Positions 1 to 8,919 are shown, counted from the stretch's first letter. The stretch: DNA of 64,000 nt from Rhizobium sp. 2MFCol3.1 (GCF_000377565.1 NZ_KB898355.1:62001-126000), one strand, 5' to 3'. Translations and numbers: made by a program. Notes: a model not told the origin generated them from the sequence alone.

Positions 1-1
1 C

Positions 2-313
2 GGCGTCTGCAAGGCAGCCGTCATTCGGCTGTCTCGCAGCATCGCCGAGGAGTTTCACCGCACCAACGTCACGGTCAACTGCGTCGCTCCCGGCGGCACG
101 ATCAGCGAATGGGTCTATCGCGAGGCCAAGGGCATGTCTCTCGAGGCGTTCGAGAAACGCCACTTCGAGGTCAATGAGCCGACGTCGCTGCTCGGCCGTT
201 TCGCCGAGGCGGACGAGGTCGCCAACATGATCGTCTATCTCTGCTGCCCGGCGTCCAACGCGACGCGTGGCGCGCTGTTGCGCGTCGAAGGCGGCGCGGT
301 GCGTACCGACTGA
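2..313 (+). CDS. SDR family oxidoreductase, C-terminal part (5' end outside window)
   Basis: The reading frame enters at base 2 and ends at the TGA at 311-313, giving the last 103 residues. It has the usual end of a classical SDR: the helix after the active site, then the NCVAPGG stretch (family pattern N-x-[IV]-x-PG), and a C-terminal region ending in GGAVRTD. The Rossmann nucleotide site and the catalytic Ser/Tyr/Lys lie upstream of the window, so cofactor and substrate cannot be judged. It lies upstream of and co-directional with the epimerase gene at 431, 117 bases away, and is probably the first visible member of that sugar/polyol operon. Confidence 0.85.
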   Translation, partial: GVCKAAVIRLSRSIAEEFHRTNVTVNCVAPGGTISEWVYREAKGMSLEAFEKRHFEVNEPTSLLGRFAEADEVANMIVYLCCPASNATRGALLRVEGGAVRTD

Positions 314-430
314 TTTCTGCGTGAGCCGACTGAAGAGGAGGCCCTATCGCCGCTCGTTGAACGGCGTGGGGCAGCCACCTATTCGCGAACGAGCCAGCTC
401 GGACGCTGGCGGAACAATGGAACTCGTACG

Positions 431-1312
431 ATGAAACTCGCAATCCATTCCTTCGTGTGGAGCGACGCCCAGGACCAGAACAGCCTTGAACTGGTGATGG
501 AAAAGGCCGTTGCGACCGGATACAGCCTGATCGAATTCCCCGGTGTCGATCGCAACAAGATCAATGTAGACCGCATCGCAAAGCGCGCCGAACAGCTCGG
601 TCTCGGCGTTCTCGCCTCGGCGGGCCTTGCGCCTGAATACGACCTCACAAGCGAAGACCCCGAAGTCGTCCGTCGCGGCGAGGCGTTCCTCCACGAGGCC
701 GTCAGCGTTGCCCGCGATCTGGGCAGCCGGCAGATGAGCGGCCCGATGTTCTCGGCGCATCAGAAGTTCAAGACGATGCCGACCCGCCGTGGTTGGGATA
801 CGAGCGTCGGCGTGCTTCAGAAAGTTTCCGAGAAGGCTAAAGCCGCGAACGTGGCGCTGTGCATGGAACTCGTCAACCGATACGAGACGAACCTGATCAA
901 CACGGTCCAGCAGGGGCTCGCCTACATCCGCGACAGCGGCTCTGACAACATCTACCTGCACCTCGACACCTTTCATATGAACATGGAGGAAGAGGACCCG
1001 GCACAGGCGATCCGTCTGGCGGGCGACCGCATCGGCTATTTCCATATCGGTGAAAGCAATCGCGGCAATCTCGGTTCCGGCACCATCCAGTATGCTCCGA
1101 TCTTCGATGCGCTCCTGGACATCGGCTATTCCAGGAATATCGGGATTGAGGCCTTCGCGAACGCCGGCTGCGGCGATTGGTTGAAAGCGATCTGCGCCGT
1201 TTGGCGGGAGAACTGGAGCGACGGCGATAATTTCGCGCGGACTTCCAAGACCTTCGTGGAAATGAAGATCAATGAGGCCAAGGGCCGCCGGGCGGCCTAT
1301 CGCGCCGCCTGA
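431..1312 (+). CDS. sugar epimerase of the D-tagatose/D-psicose 3-epimerase family (TIM barrel)
   Basis: A 293-residue xylose-isomerase-like TIM barrel protein. The four expected metal ligands are visible: E146 (in CMELVNRYETN), D179 (in LHLDTFHMN), H205 (in GYFHIGE) and E240 (in GIEAF). Their spacing (33, 26, 35) is the same as that of Glu152, Asp185, His211 and Glu246 of Pseudomonas cichorii D-tagatose 3-epimerase, which points to C3 epimerisation of a free ketose using a divalent metal. The exact sugar cannot be read from sequence. It sits between an SDR and an MFS carrier, in the same direction as a second enzyme of the same fold at 3376. Cytoplasmic, no signal peptide. Confidence 0.85.
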   Translation: MKLAIHSFVWSDAQDQNSLELVMEKAVATGYSLIEFPGVDRNKINVDRIAKRAEQLGLGVLASAGLAPEYDLTSEDPEVVRRGEAFLHEAVSVARDLGSRQMSGPMFSAHQKFKTMPTRRGWDTSVGVLQKVSEKAKAANVALCMELVNRYETNLINTVQQGLAYIRDSGSDNIYLHLDTFHMNMEEEDPAQAIRLAGDRIGYFHIGESNRGNLGSGTIQYAPIFDALLDIGYSRNIGIEAFANAGCGDWLKAICAVWRENWSDGDNFARTSKTFVEMKINEAKGRRAAYRAA

Positions 1313-1345
1313 CACTGAGCCCGTTCCGTCCCTGAGGATCGTCCT

Positions 1346-2590
1346 ATGAATGCCTTGTCGGAGACCAACCGACTATTGCTGGTGGTCTGCATCGTGTTCC
1401 TGGCAGTCGGGCTGTTCCAGGGCGGGATTGGACCTGTGCTGCAGGATCTGGCGCGCCAGACGGGCTCAAGCACCGTCGCCGCAAGCAGTCTGATGACGGT
1501 GGTGTCCCTGACATCGCTGTCATCGCAGACAATCACGGCACTTGTCTTGAAGCACACCGGCCACCGGCCGATCATGCTCGTCGGTATGGTCTTCTTCCTC
1601 TGCGGGATCAGCGGGATCGCACTCTCGACGTCCCTGACCTGGCTGTTGATCGCGGCCACATGCAAGGGGATTGGCGATGGTGCTCTGCTGCTCCTGGGCA
1701 ATGTGCTGGCGGCCGAGTCCTCGAAGGGGGCAGGTCCGCTCAATCTGGTCAATGCGATGTTTGGTGTCGGAGCAATTATCGCGCCGGCGGTGATGAGCGT
1801 CGCAGTGATAACCGCGGGCTCGGGCATTCCCGGACTGTGGCTGGTTCCCCTGACCATGGCGAGCGCGCTGGCGCTTCTGCTGGTCTGGCGGCCGAAGCTA
1901 TCGATACCATCGGCGGACTCGGAAGCGATCGCCGAGGTGGTCCATTCGGCGGGGCATTCGCCGATACTGAAGACCCGGCTCATCTGGTTGATCTCGGCGC
2001 TGTTGCTGCTGGAGTCGTCCATCGAAGCCAGCCTTGGCGTCTGGCTGCCAATGCTCCTCAACCGATCGGCTGGACTCTCTCTCACGGCAGCCTCGATGGT
2101 CCTGTCATGGTTCTGGTTTCTGCTGACAGCATCCCGCTTTGTTGCGGCGTGGGCAAGCCGGAAGTATTCGGCTTTCGCGATCCTGGTTTTCGTCGTCACC
2201 CTCTCGACGATCGGGTGCTCGCTTCTCCTGACAGCGACAGTGACCGGAAGCGCGATGGTCGCGATCGCAGCCGTCACCTTTCTCGGACCTGGTCTTGGGC
2301 CGGTCTTGCCATCGGCTCTCTCGATCCTGCGAAACGCCTACCCGCGAAATACGGGGGCAGCGACCGGTATCGCGTTCGGATCGGGCAGCTTCGGTGCAGG
2401 CCTGATGCCGCCGCTTGTCGGTGTCCTCACGTCAGCAGCCGGTTTCGCCGGCGGAACAGGGGCGCTCACCGCCGCCGCCTTTTCAATGGGGCTGGTCCTG
2501 TTTGCGATCACCGCGACCGGACGTCGAGAACGAAACCGATCGCCGCGCTACCCGGTTGATCAACAAGTTTGTCCTGCAGGGTCCGAGTGA
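1346..2590 (+). CDS. MFS transporter
   Basis: A 414-residue, strongly hydrophobic protein with about twelve membrane segments in the pattern of the major facilitator superfamily, the usual length for a sugar/solute MFS permease. The first segment starts near residue 8 (LLLVVCIVFLAVGLFQGG). The last 25 residues form a polar cytoplasmic tail. A GAGG ribosome site lies about 8 bases upstream of the ATG. It is 33 bases after the epimerase gene and precedes the aldolase, so it probably carries the substrate or a product of this pathway, in addition to the ABC importer at 6679-10998. Direction of transport is not shown by the sequence. Confidence 0.8.
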   Translation: MNALSETNRLLLVVCIVFLAVGLFQGGIGPVLQDLARQTGSSTVAASSLMTVVSLTSLSSQTITALVLKHTGHRPIMLVGMVFFLCGISGIALSTSLTWLLIAATCKGIGDGALLLLGNVLAAESSKGAGPLNLVNAMFGVGAIIAPAVMSVAVITAGSGIPGLWLVPLTMASALALLLVWRPKLSIPSADSEAIAEVVHSAGHSPILKTRLIWLISALLLLESSIEASLGVWLPMLLNRSAGLSLTAASMVLSWFWFLLTASRFVAAWASRKYSAFAILVFVVTLSTIGCSLLLTATVTGSAMVAIAAVTFLGPGLGPVLPSALSILRNAYPRNTGAATGIAFGSGSFGAGLMPPLVGVLTSAAGFAGGTGALTAAAFSMGLVLFAITATGRRERNRSPRYPVDQQVCPAGSE

Positions 2591-2652
2591 GGAGGCATCT
2601 CAGGACCCGGCGGTGAACAGCAATGCAACATCAAGTCAACAGGAGGAAACCC

Positions 2653-3354
2653 ATGCTTACAGTCGATGCTCTTGCATCCATGATCGACCATTCGATCATC
2701 GATCCCAACCATACCGAAGCGGACATGATCGCCGGTATCGAAAGCGCGATCGAATACCGCGCGGGCAGGTTCACGACCCAGCCGTTTCGCGTGAAGGCCG
2801 CTAAAAAGCGGCTCGACGGCAAGGGCATCGCCCTTCAGACCTATGTCGGCTTCCCGCATGGCAACGACTACACGGCGACGAAAGTGCTTCAGGCGCAGCA
2901 GGCGCTGGATGACGGCGTCGATGAGCTCGACATGGTCATCAATATCTCGGCGTTTCTGTCTGGCGATGTCGGCTATGTCGAGGATGATATTAGGGCGATC
3001 GTGAGCCTGGCCAAGCCCTATAAGGTCACGGTCAAAGGCATCATCGAATGCTTCTACCTGACGCGCGAACAGCGGATCGCCGCAGCCCGCATCGTCGAGG
3101 CCGCCGGCGCGGATTTCGTGAAGACCTCAACGGGCCAGCGCGCCGATATGCAGGCATCGATTGCCGAGGATGTCCGCGAGATGCGATCTGTCCTCAAGCC
3201 CGAGACGATCATCAAGGCGTCCGGTGGCTGCTTCAACCTCGATGCGATCCTTCTCTACTACCGGAATGGCGCGCGTCGCTTCGGTGCGTCGGAAACGGCC
3301 AATATCCTCAACGACTTCAGGGCTCGCACCAAGGCCGGGCTCACCATCGACTGA
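2653..3354 (+). CDS. deoC: DeoC-type (deoxyribose-phosphate aldolase family) aldolase
   Basis: A 233-residue class I aldolase. The Schiff-base lysine is K157 in FVKTSTG and the second active-site lysine is K188 in IIKASGG, both in contexts typical of DeoC; DELDMVIN supplies the conserved Asp. The start is taken at 2653, because AGGAGG lies just before it; an in-frame ATG at 2623 would put that ribosome site inside the gene. DeoC normally splits 2-deoxyribose 5-phosphate into acetaldehyde and glyceraldehyde 3-phosphate. Within an operon of ketose epimerases and SDRs it may instead split another short sugar or sugar phosphate; that is inference. Confidence 0.83.
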   Translation: MLTVDALASMIDHSIIDPNHTEADMIAGIESAIEYRAGRFTTQPFRVKAAKKRLDGKGIALQTYVGFPHGNDYTATKVLQAQQALDDGVDELDMVINISAFLSGDVGYVEDDIRAIVSLAKPYKVTVKGIIECFYLTREQRIAAARIVEAAGADFVKTSTGQRADMQASIAEDVREMRSVLKPETIIKASGGCFNLDAILLYYRNGARRFGASETANILNDFRARTKAGLTID

Positions 3355-3375
3355 TGACGAGAACTGGAGAATCCC

Positions 3376-4221
3376 ATGTTTCGATATAGCTGGTCACAGG
3401 CTCTGTTTACCGACGAGACGCTGGAAGACAGCCTCGAGCGTTTGAGCCGATACGGATATGACGGGGTGGAACTCCCCGTCATGTCGATGCTGCCATCCGA
3501 GGTCAAAAGCCGCCTCAGCCATCACGGGCTGACCTGCACATCGGTGAACGGCCGCTTCGTTGGCCGGGATCGGGACCTTTCAAGTTCGGACGAAGCCGTG
3601 AGATCGGCCGCCGTATCGTATGTCCGGTCCTGCCTGCAGCTTGCCTCGCACATCGGCGCGCCGGTTGCGATCATCGTGCCGACGCGTATCGGCAAGCTCA
3701 GCCCCGACACCTCCCTGGAACGGGAGTGGGCCAATGTCGTCAAAAGTCTCGAAGAAATTGGCCGCATCGGGCAGGGGCTTGGCGTGACCGCCGTCATCGA
3801 ATGCGTCAATCGGGCCGAGACCTATCTCGCGAACCGTCTGGAGACTGCTCATCGCCTTGTCAAGGATACCGGGTCCGCGAATGTCGCGCTGATGGCCGAC
3901 AGTTTCCATATGAACATCGAGGAGACTGACGTTCACGCCGCGCTCCGCTCGGTTGCTGGATACCTCAAGCATGTCCACCTTGCCGACAACAACCGGACGG
4001 CGCCCGGCATGGGCCACCTGGACCTCGGACGTTTCCTGGAAACGCTGTTCAGCATTGGTTATCGCGGCGCTATTGCCATGGAGTGCGATGTGCAGGCGCT
4101 GGATCGCTACAGGCGTAATGCCTTCACCACCGATCCCAAGGTTTTCGATCAATACGCCGAAACGGCGATCTCCAACCTGAAACGCATGGAAGCCGGCCTA
4201 AAGACCAAAGTCGCCGTATAA
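3376..4221 (+). CDS. second sugar isomerase/epimerase, TIM barrel
   Basis: A 281-residue xylose-isomerase-like TIM barrel protein. Putative metal ligands E142 (VIECVNRAETY), D175 (MADSFHMN), H201 (KHVHLAD) and E236 (AMECD) have the same 33/26/35 spacing as the enzyme at 431 and as D-tagatose 3-epimerase, so it belongs to the same functional group, but overall the two are clearly divergent. An alternative is a hydroxypyruvate-isomerase-like or inositol-type isomerase activity. It follows the DeoC-type aldolase by 21 bases with GAGAAT upstream of the ATG, and is followed 13 bases later by an SDR, so the genes are almost certainly cotranscribed. Confidence 0.8.
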   Translation: MFRYSWSQALFTDETLEDSLERLSRYGYDGVELPVMSMLPSEVKSRLSHHGLTCTSVNGRFVGRDRDLSSSDEAVRSAAVSYVRSCLQLASHIGAPVAIIVPTRIGKLSPDTSLEREWANVVKSLEEIGRIGQGLGVTAVIECVNRAETYLANRLETAHRLVKDTGSANVALMADSFHMNIEETDVHAALRSVAGYLKHVHLADNNRTAPGMGHLDLGRFLETLFSIGYRGAIAMECDVQALDRYRRNAFTTDPKVFDQYAETAISNLKRMEAGLKTKVAV

Positions 4222-4234
4222 AGGAGGAATTACT

Positions 4235-5020
4235 ATGACCACAGAAAATCGCACGGCGATCGTCACCGGGGCCGCTCAGGGCATCGGTCACGGTATAGCA
4301 GAGCGTCTCGCGCAGGATGGCCTCGCGGTCACTCTCGCGGACCTTCCGGGAAATCAGGCCGCACTCGAAAAAGCTGCGGCTGAAATCACCGCAGCAGGCG
4401 GCAAATGCGGTATCGCCGCCGCCGACGTCAGTTCGGCCACCGATGTGGACCGGCTGGTTGAAGAGCACGTCGCCGCCTTCGGCGGGATTGACGTGATGGT
4501 CGCAAACGCCGGGATTGCGGTCACGGCGTTGTTTGAAGACACCACGGTCGAGATCATCGATCGCACGATGGCGATCAACGTCCGCGGCGTCTTCAACTGC
4601 TACAAGGCTGCCGCCACCAGGATGATCAAGCAGGGGCGGGGCGGCCGATTGATTGCCGCCGGCTCCGTCAGCGCCCATAAGGGCGGCGAGTGGCAATGCG
4701 CCTATGTGGCGTCGAAATTTGCCGTTCGCGGCTTCAACCAGACCGTCGCTCTCGAATTGGCCAAGCACGGCATCACCGCCAACATCTACAGCCCTGGCGT
4801 CATCAAGACGCCGATGTGGGACTCGATCGACGAGATCGTGACCACCAAGGAAGGCAAACCGCGGGGGAGCCAGTGGGACAAGATGCTGCCGAACATTCCG
4901 CTCGGTCGCACCGGAACACCGCAGGATGTCGCCAGGGTCGTCTCGTTCCTTGCGTCCGAAAACGCAGCCTATGTCACCGGACAATCGATCGTCGTCGACG
5001 GCGGCATCTACATGGTCTGA
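4235..5020 (+). CDS. SDR family NAD(P)-dependent oxidoreductase (tandem copy 1)
   Basis: A 261-residue classical short-chain dehydrogenase. The nucleotide loop is TGAAQGIGHG near the N-terminus, then VANAG, and the active-site Tyr157/Lys161 pair is in YVASK, preceded by the catalytic Ser in AAGSVSAH. It resembles acetoin/polyol dehydrogenases in the SDR family. AAGGAGG lies 8 bases upstream of the ATG. Its next neighbour (5077) is a close paralogue with long identical stretches around the active site, so the pair arose by tandem duplication. A role in oxidising a polyol or reducing a ketose in the epimerase/aldolase pathway fits the context; substrate unknown. Confidence 0.88.
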   Translation: MTTENRTAIVTGAAQGIGHGIAERLAQDGLAVTLADLPGNQAALEKAAAEITAAGGKCGIAAADVSSATDVDRLVEEHVAAFGGIDVMVANAGIAVTALFEDTTVEIIDRTMAINVRGVFNCYKAAATRMIKQGRGGRLIAAGSVSAHKGGEWQCAYVASKFAVRGFNQTVALELAKHGITANIYSPGVIKTPMWDSIDEIVTTKEGKPRGSQWDKMLPNIPLGRTGTPQDVARVVSFLASENAAYVTGQSIVVDGGIYMV

Positions 5021-5076
5021 TGCGGAAAACGTCCGGGCGATCGAAGTCCGGATTCCATTCTTATCGGGAGGTTATC

Positions 5077-5874
5077 ATGAATGAGAGCAAGTCGGCGGTA
5101 GCCCGCACGGCGGTTGTAACGGGGTCGGCGCAGGGGATCGGCCGCAGCATCGCGATGCGTCTGGCCAAAGACGGTCTATCGGTCACCTTGGCGGACCTGC
5201 CGTCGAACCAGGAAAAGCTCAATGCCGTTCGCGCGGAAATCGAGAGCGCTGGCGGCAAGGCCCGCACATCGACGGTGGACGTTACCAAGGCGGAAGACGT
5301 CAGCCGGATGGTTGCCGAGCATGTTGCCGATTTCGGCGGTATCGACGTGATGGTCGCCAACGCCGGCATCGCCATCACCGCGCATTTCGTCGATACGACG
5401 GCTGACGACGTCGACCGGTCGATGGCCGTCAATGTGCGCGGGGTCTTCAATTGCTACAAGGCGGCCTCGGAGCACATGATCAAGCAGGGGCGCGGCGGCC
5501 GGCTGATTGCGGCGGGCTCCGTCAGCGCGCACAGGGGCGGCGAGTGGCAATGCGCCTATGTTGCCTCGAAGTTCGCGGTCCGCGGCTTCAACCAGACCGT
5601 CGCGCTCGAGCTCGCCAAATACGGCATCACGGCAAATCTATACAGCCCCGGAGCGACGCAGACCGATATGTATGCCTCGATCGACGCGGTCGTTACGACG
5701 AGCGAGGGAACACCTGCCGGTAGCGAGATGGCGAAGGTTGGCGCCAAGATACCTATGGGGCGGTTCGCGCAGCCTGAGGACATCGCAAAGGTCGTGTCGT
5801 TCCTCGCTTCCAGTGATTCCGGCTATGTGACCGGGCAGTCGATCGTCGCGGACGGTGGGCAATTCTTCGTCTGA
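5077..5874 (+). CDS. SDR family NAD(P)-dependent oxidoreductase (tandem copy 2)
   Basis: A 265-residue classical SDR, paralogue of the gene at 4235. Nucleotide loop TGSAQGIGRS, VANAG, active-site Tyr161/Lys165 in YVASK. The stretch from MIKQGRGG through the active site to ELAK is nearly the same in both copies, while the substrate loop after SPG differs (ATQTDMYAS here, VIKTPMWDS in copy 1), which suggests different substrates or stereochemistry. The start at 5077 follows GGGAGG. A longer upstream frame is open but lacks a ribosome site. A stem-loop at 5894-5922 follows, so this looks like the last gene of the first transcription unit. Confidence 0.88.
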   Translation: MNESKSAVARTAVVTGSAQGIGRSIAMRLAKDGLSVTLADLPSNQEKLNAVRAEIESAGGKARTSTVDVTKAEDVSRMVAEHVADFGGIDVMVANAGIAITAHFVDTTADDVDRSMAVNVRGVFNCYKAASEHMIKQGRGGRLIAAGSVSAHRGGEWQCAYVASKFAVRGFNQTVALELAKYGITANLYSPGATQTDMYASIDAVVTTSEGTPAGSEMAKVGAKIPMGRFAQPEDIAKVVSFLASSDSGYVTGQSIVADGGQFFV

Positions 5875-5893
5875 TCCCCTGGCAGGATGTTGT

Positions 5894-5922
5894 CCGCTCC
5901 AGGCACGCGATGGCTGGAGCGG
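5894..5922 (+). terminator. stem-loop, probable transcription terminator
   Basis: Perfect 9-bp inverted repeat CCGCTCCAG / CTGGAGCGG with an 11-base loop, 20 bases after the stop codon of the SDR gene and before an 800-base gap. There is no T run after it, so the terminator reading is by position and stem strength only. Confidence 0.5.
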
Positions 5923-6486
5923 GGTTGGCCTGTCTGCGAGCATATCCAATCTTCCGATATTAAAGTTCCTGAAAACAGCAATGAGTTTCCAACCAAGATT
6001 GACAGCCATATATTTTTTGTTTAGCGTTAAAAAAGACAAATACAGGCAGTTTTCGAGTGATGTCTGGGCTAAATCGTCTGAGAACGAGCAGCACCGATAT
6101 CATTCGGGAAGGGGAGAGAGTGAGCCTTGTCGATGGCCCGCATCGTGCGGGACACCTTCGCGCTCGCGGTTTCACTCGAGTTCGTTTGCTAGGTCGAAGT
6201 CCGCGACATCGGGAGGTTGTTGGATGGAAAATACCAAGAGGAAAAAGCAGAACGAGGTGGGCGCAGCAATGCGTGGCGCCCGAGGTCTGTCGGCTGCCGC
6301 GGGCAGTTGGTTCGTTCGCTTTCTGGATTACAGTTGCGTCGTTGGGGACCTCACCGGCTTGCCGGGGTTGATGGTCCATTCGGAGGCGGCGCGCCCTCGA
6401 CACCAGAGCCCAATCGACATCTGACACGTGACGATGCCGGTCGTAGGGCCGAGCATCAAAGCAGGCGCGTTCCTGCGGACGTGTGT
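5923..6486. other. intergenic region without a convincing gene
   Basis: Between the SDR operon and the ABC importer. A short AT-rich patch lies at about 5950-6045. Several frames are open for 60-150 codons on both strands, but none shows a ribosome site, a known motif or protein-like composition. I read it as the regulatory leader of the importer operon, possibly with decayed coding sequence. No transposase or RNA gene is recognisable. Confidence 0.4.
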
Positions 6487-6502
6487 CTCATAAAGCGCTT
6501 CA
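6487..6502. promoter_or_regulatory. LacI/GalR-type operator candidate
   Basis: CATAAAGCGCTTCATG is a 16-bp palindrome with one mismatched pair, centred on the CG core AAGCGCTT typical of LacI/GalR-family operators. It lies about 180 bases upstream of the binding-protein gene at 6679. No LacI gene lies in this operon within the window, so the regulator may be encoded upstream of base 1. Confidence 0.4.
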
Positions 6503-6678
6503 TGCCGAAGGCGACGTAGCAATCGCCGATGGCGAAGCCGTGTCCAACTCTGCCGCGCTGCGGTTCAGAGAACGATCTCTTGCGCCCAAAAATCTGAGCG
6601 GAAGCAACAATGCCCTGAGACTTAGGGGCGCATCGATCACTAACCGGCCGTCGAGCGCGGCCACCCGGGAGGATGTAA

Positions 6679-7965
6679 ATGCGAATGAGATATATTGCGG
6701 CGGTCGCCGCAGCGCTGACCTTGCCGATGCTTCACGGCAACACGGTGATGGCAGCCGACGACAACAGTGTCGAAGTCCTGCACTTCAATACGTCTGGCAG
6801 CGAAGCCGCTTCGTTCTACAAGTTCAAGGATGCGTTCGAAAAGTCCGGCGGCAAGTGGATCGACTCTCCGGTCGCCGGTGGTGGTGGCGACGCGCATGAC
6901 ACGACCCTTCGCGCTCGTGTTCTCGCCGGCGACGCCCCTGGCGCAGCGCTTCCCAAGTGCCCGGAAGCTGCTCGCTGGTACGAGCAGGGCTACATCGCCA
7001 ACATCGATGACGTTGCCGCCAAGGGCAAATGGGACGAACGTCTCCCCGAGCTCCTCAAGAACTTCGCCAAGGTCGATGGGCACTATGTTTGCGTGCCGTA
7101 TGATATCCATCGCCTGGACTGGCTCTGGGGCAATGCCGAGGTGCTGAAGTCGGCCGGCGTGGACAAAATGCCTGAAACCTGGGCCGAGTTCGACGACGCT
7201 GCCAAGAAGATCCAGGCTTCCGGCAAGATCGTTCTCGCACACGGTGGCCAGGAATGGCAGGACGGCACGACGTTCCAGACGGTCGCTCTGGCCATGGGCG
7301 GCGCTGATTACTTCCGCAAGCTCGCAAAGGGCGACCCTGCCGCGATCGATAGCAAGACGACGCGTGACATCTTTAACCGTATGAGGATCCTGTCCACCTA
7401 CGTCGACCGTGGTGCTCCCGGCCGCGACTGGAACCTCGCTGCGGCGATGGTCACCAAGGGTGACGCAGCCTTCCAGATCATGGGCGACTGGGCAAAGGGC
7501 GAATTCCTGCAGGCTGGCAAGAAGATGGGCACCGACATCCTTTGCTCGCCGGTTCCGGGTGAGGTCGCCAACCGTCCCGGCATGGTGATGGTGTCGAACT
7601 CGATGGGCTTCTTCGTCAAGGAGAAGGGCAAGAACGACGCCTCGAGCGGGCAGAAACTTCTGGCATCGACGCTGCTGAACCCCGACGCGGAGATTGCCTA
7701 CACGATGATCAAGGGCTCGGTTCCCTCGGTCAACGACGTGCCGCTCGACAAGTACGATAGCTGCGCCCAGCGTTCGGCCGCCGACATCAAGGCAAACAAC
7801 GAAGCCGGCACGCTTGTCGGCGATATGTGGACGATGACCCAGGGCGTATCGCCCTCCATCGACGCCGCCATTCGCCAGGTCTCCTCGCAGCACTTCAGTT
7901 CGAAGACGATGACGTCGGACGAGGCTGTCCAAGCAATGCTCGACGCCGTCGAACTCGCGCAGTGA
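6679..7965 (+). CDS. sugar ABC transporter substrate-binding protein (family 1, MalE/UgpB type)
   Basis: A 428-residue periplasmic binding protein of the carbohydrate uptake CUT1 type. The N-terminus MRMRYIAAVAAALTLPML...NTVMAADD is a signal peptide, with cleavage expected after AMA/ADD near residue 24. The mature part has the usual family 1 length. GGGAGG lies 7 bases upstream of the ATG. It heads a four-gene importer: binding protein, two permeases, ATPase. A strong stem-loop follows the stop codon at 7977. The ligand cannot be told from sequence; neighbours suggest a monosaccharide, rare ketose or polyol. Confidence 0.9.
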   Translation: MRMRYIAAVAAALTLPMLHGNTVMAADDNSVEVLHFNTSGSEAASFYKFKDAFEKSGGKWIDSPVAGGGGDAHDTTLRARVLAGDAPGAALPKCPEAARWYEQGYIANIDDVAAKGKWDERLPELLKNFAKVDGHYVCVPYDIHRLDWLWGNAEVLKSAGVDKMPETWAEFDDAAKKIQASGKIVLAHGGQEWQDGTTFQTVALAMGGADYFRKLAKGDPAAIDSKTTRDIFNRMRILSTYVDRGAPGRDWNLAAAMVTKGDAAFQIMGDWAKGEFLQAGKKMGTDILCSPVPGEVANRPGMVMVSNSMGFFVKEKGKNDASSGQKLLASTLLNPDAEIAYTMIKGSVPSVNDVPLDKYDSCAQRSAADIKANNEAGTLVGDMWTMTQGVSPSIDAAIRQVSSQHFSSKTMTSDEAVQAMLDAVELAQ

Positions 7966-7976
7966 TCATAATCGAT

Positions 7977-8000
7977 GGCCGCGATCCACGGGTCGCGGCC
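7977..8000 (+). other. intra-operon stem-loop after binding-protein gene
   Basis: GGCCGCGA / TCGCGGCC, a perfect 8-bp stem that extends by CC/GG across one bulged T around a 3-base loop. It starts 12 bases after the stop of the binding-protein gene and ends 23 bases before the permease start. Such elements commonly protect the upstream message or attenuate the downstream genes; that role is inferred. Confidence 0.55.
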
Positions 8001-8022
8001 AGTTTCATGTAGGGAGGTCGCA

Positions 8023-8919
8023 ATGACCAGAAAAAAACTGGCGGCTCCGTGGCGGGAACATATCGCACCCGTCATCGCAATGTCGCCATCGCTCATCACG
8101 CTGAGCGTCTTCGTCTACGGCTTCATCGCCTGGACTGTTCTTGTCTCGCTTTCGGCGTCGAAAATGGTTCCCGACTTCACCTGGGTCGGGATCGAGAATT
8201 ACTGGAAACTCTGGCGTTTCGGGCCATGGCGATTGGCCGTCGGGAACTTCATGGTGTTCAGCGTTCTCTATGTAGCGATCGGTCTGGCACTGGGACTATT
8301 CCTTGCAATTCTCATCGACCAGCGTATCCGCGCCGAGAGCCTTTGGCGCACGATCTTCCTCTATCCGATCGCTCTGTCCTTCGTCGTCACCGGTGTCGTC
8401 TGGCGGTGGATCATGAACCCGACGATCGGCGTCGAGCGGTTCATCCGCGATCTCGGCTTTCCGAGTTTCGAGTTCGCCTGGATCAGCGACGAGCGCTTCG
8501 TCGTCTACACGCTTGTTATCGCCGGCCTCTGGCAGGTCGCCGGCTTTGTGATGGTGCTTTTCTTGTCAGCGCTGCGTGGCGTCGACAGCGAGATCATCAA
8601 GGCCGCCAGCCTCGATGGCGCCCGTCCATGGCGTATCTATCTCTCGATCATCGTGCCATCCATCTGGCCCGTCTTCCTCTCCGCGGGCGCAATCCTTGTC
8701 GGAATGGCGCTCAAGACATTCGACCTCGTCATCGTCATGACGCAGCGCGGTCCGGGAAGCTCGTCGGAGTTCCCTGCGACCTTCATGTACGACATGGCCT
8801 TCCGCCGAAACCAGCTCGGCATTGGCTCCGCGTCGGCGGTGATGATCCTGCTCGCAGCGCTGATCATCGCCCTTCCTGCACTTTTGATTGGAGCGCCAGG
8901 CCGTGACCGCAACAAATGA
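8023..8919 (+). CDS. sugar ABC transporter permease (MalF type)
   Basis: A 298-residue inner-membrane permease with about six membrane segments. The EAA-type loop is near the C-terminal third (KAASLDGARPWRIYLSIIVP). Start chosen at ATG 8023, 7 bases after GGGAGG; an in-frame start at 7975 would run through the upstream stem-loop. It overlaps the next permease by 17 bases if that gene starts at the GTG at 8903, which implies translational coupling. Partner of the permease at 8903 and ATPase at 9853. Confidence 0.9.
   Translation: MTRKKLAAPWREHIAPVIAMSPSLITLSVFVYGFIAWTVLVSLSASKMVPDFTWVGIENYWKLWRFGPWRLAVGNFMVFSVLYVAIGLALGLFLAILIDQRIRAESLWRTIFLYPIALSFVVTGVVWRWIMNPTIGVERFIRDLGFPSFEFAWISDERFVVYTLVIAGLWQVAGFVMVLFLSALRGVDSEIIKAASLDGARPWRIYLSIIVPSIWPVFLSAGAILVGMALKTFDLVIVMTQRGPGSSSEFPATFMYDMAFRRNQLGIGSASAVMILLAALIIALPALLIGAPGRDRNK

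Noticed and set aside
344..1315. Minus-strand frame opposite the first epimerase gene
   Set aside because: No motif; the plus-strand epimerase has a complete metal-ligand set.
4690..5874. Extended N-terminus for the second tandem SDR
   Set aside because: The extension reads the first SDR gene in another frame; GGGAGG and the usual SDR start support 5077.
5960..6427. Minus-strand open frame in the gap before the first importer
   Set aside because: No ribosome site, no family, composition like random GC-rich DNA.
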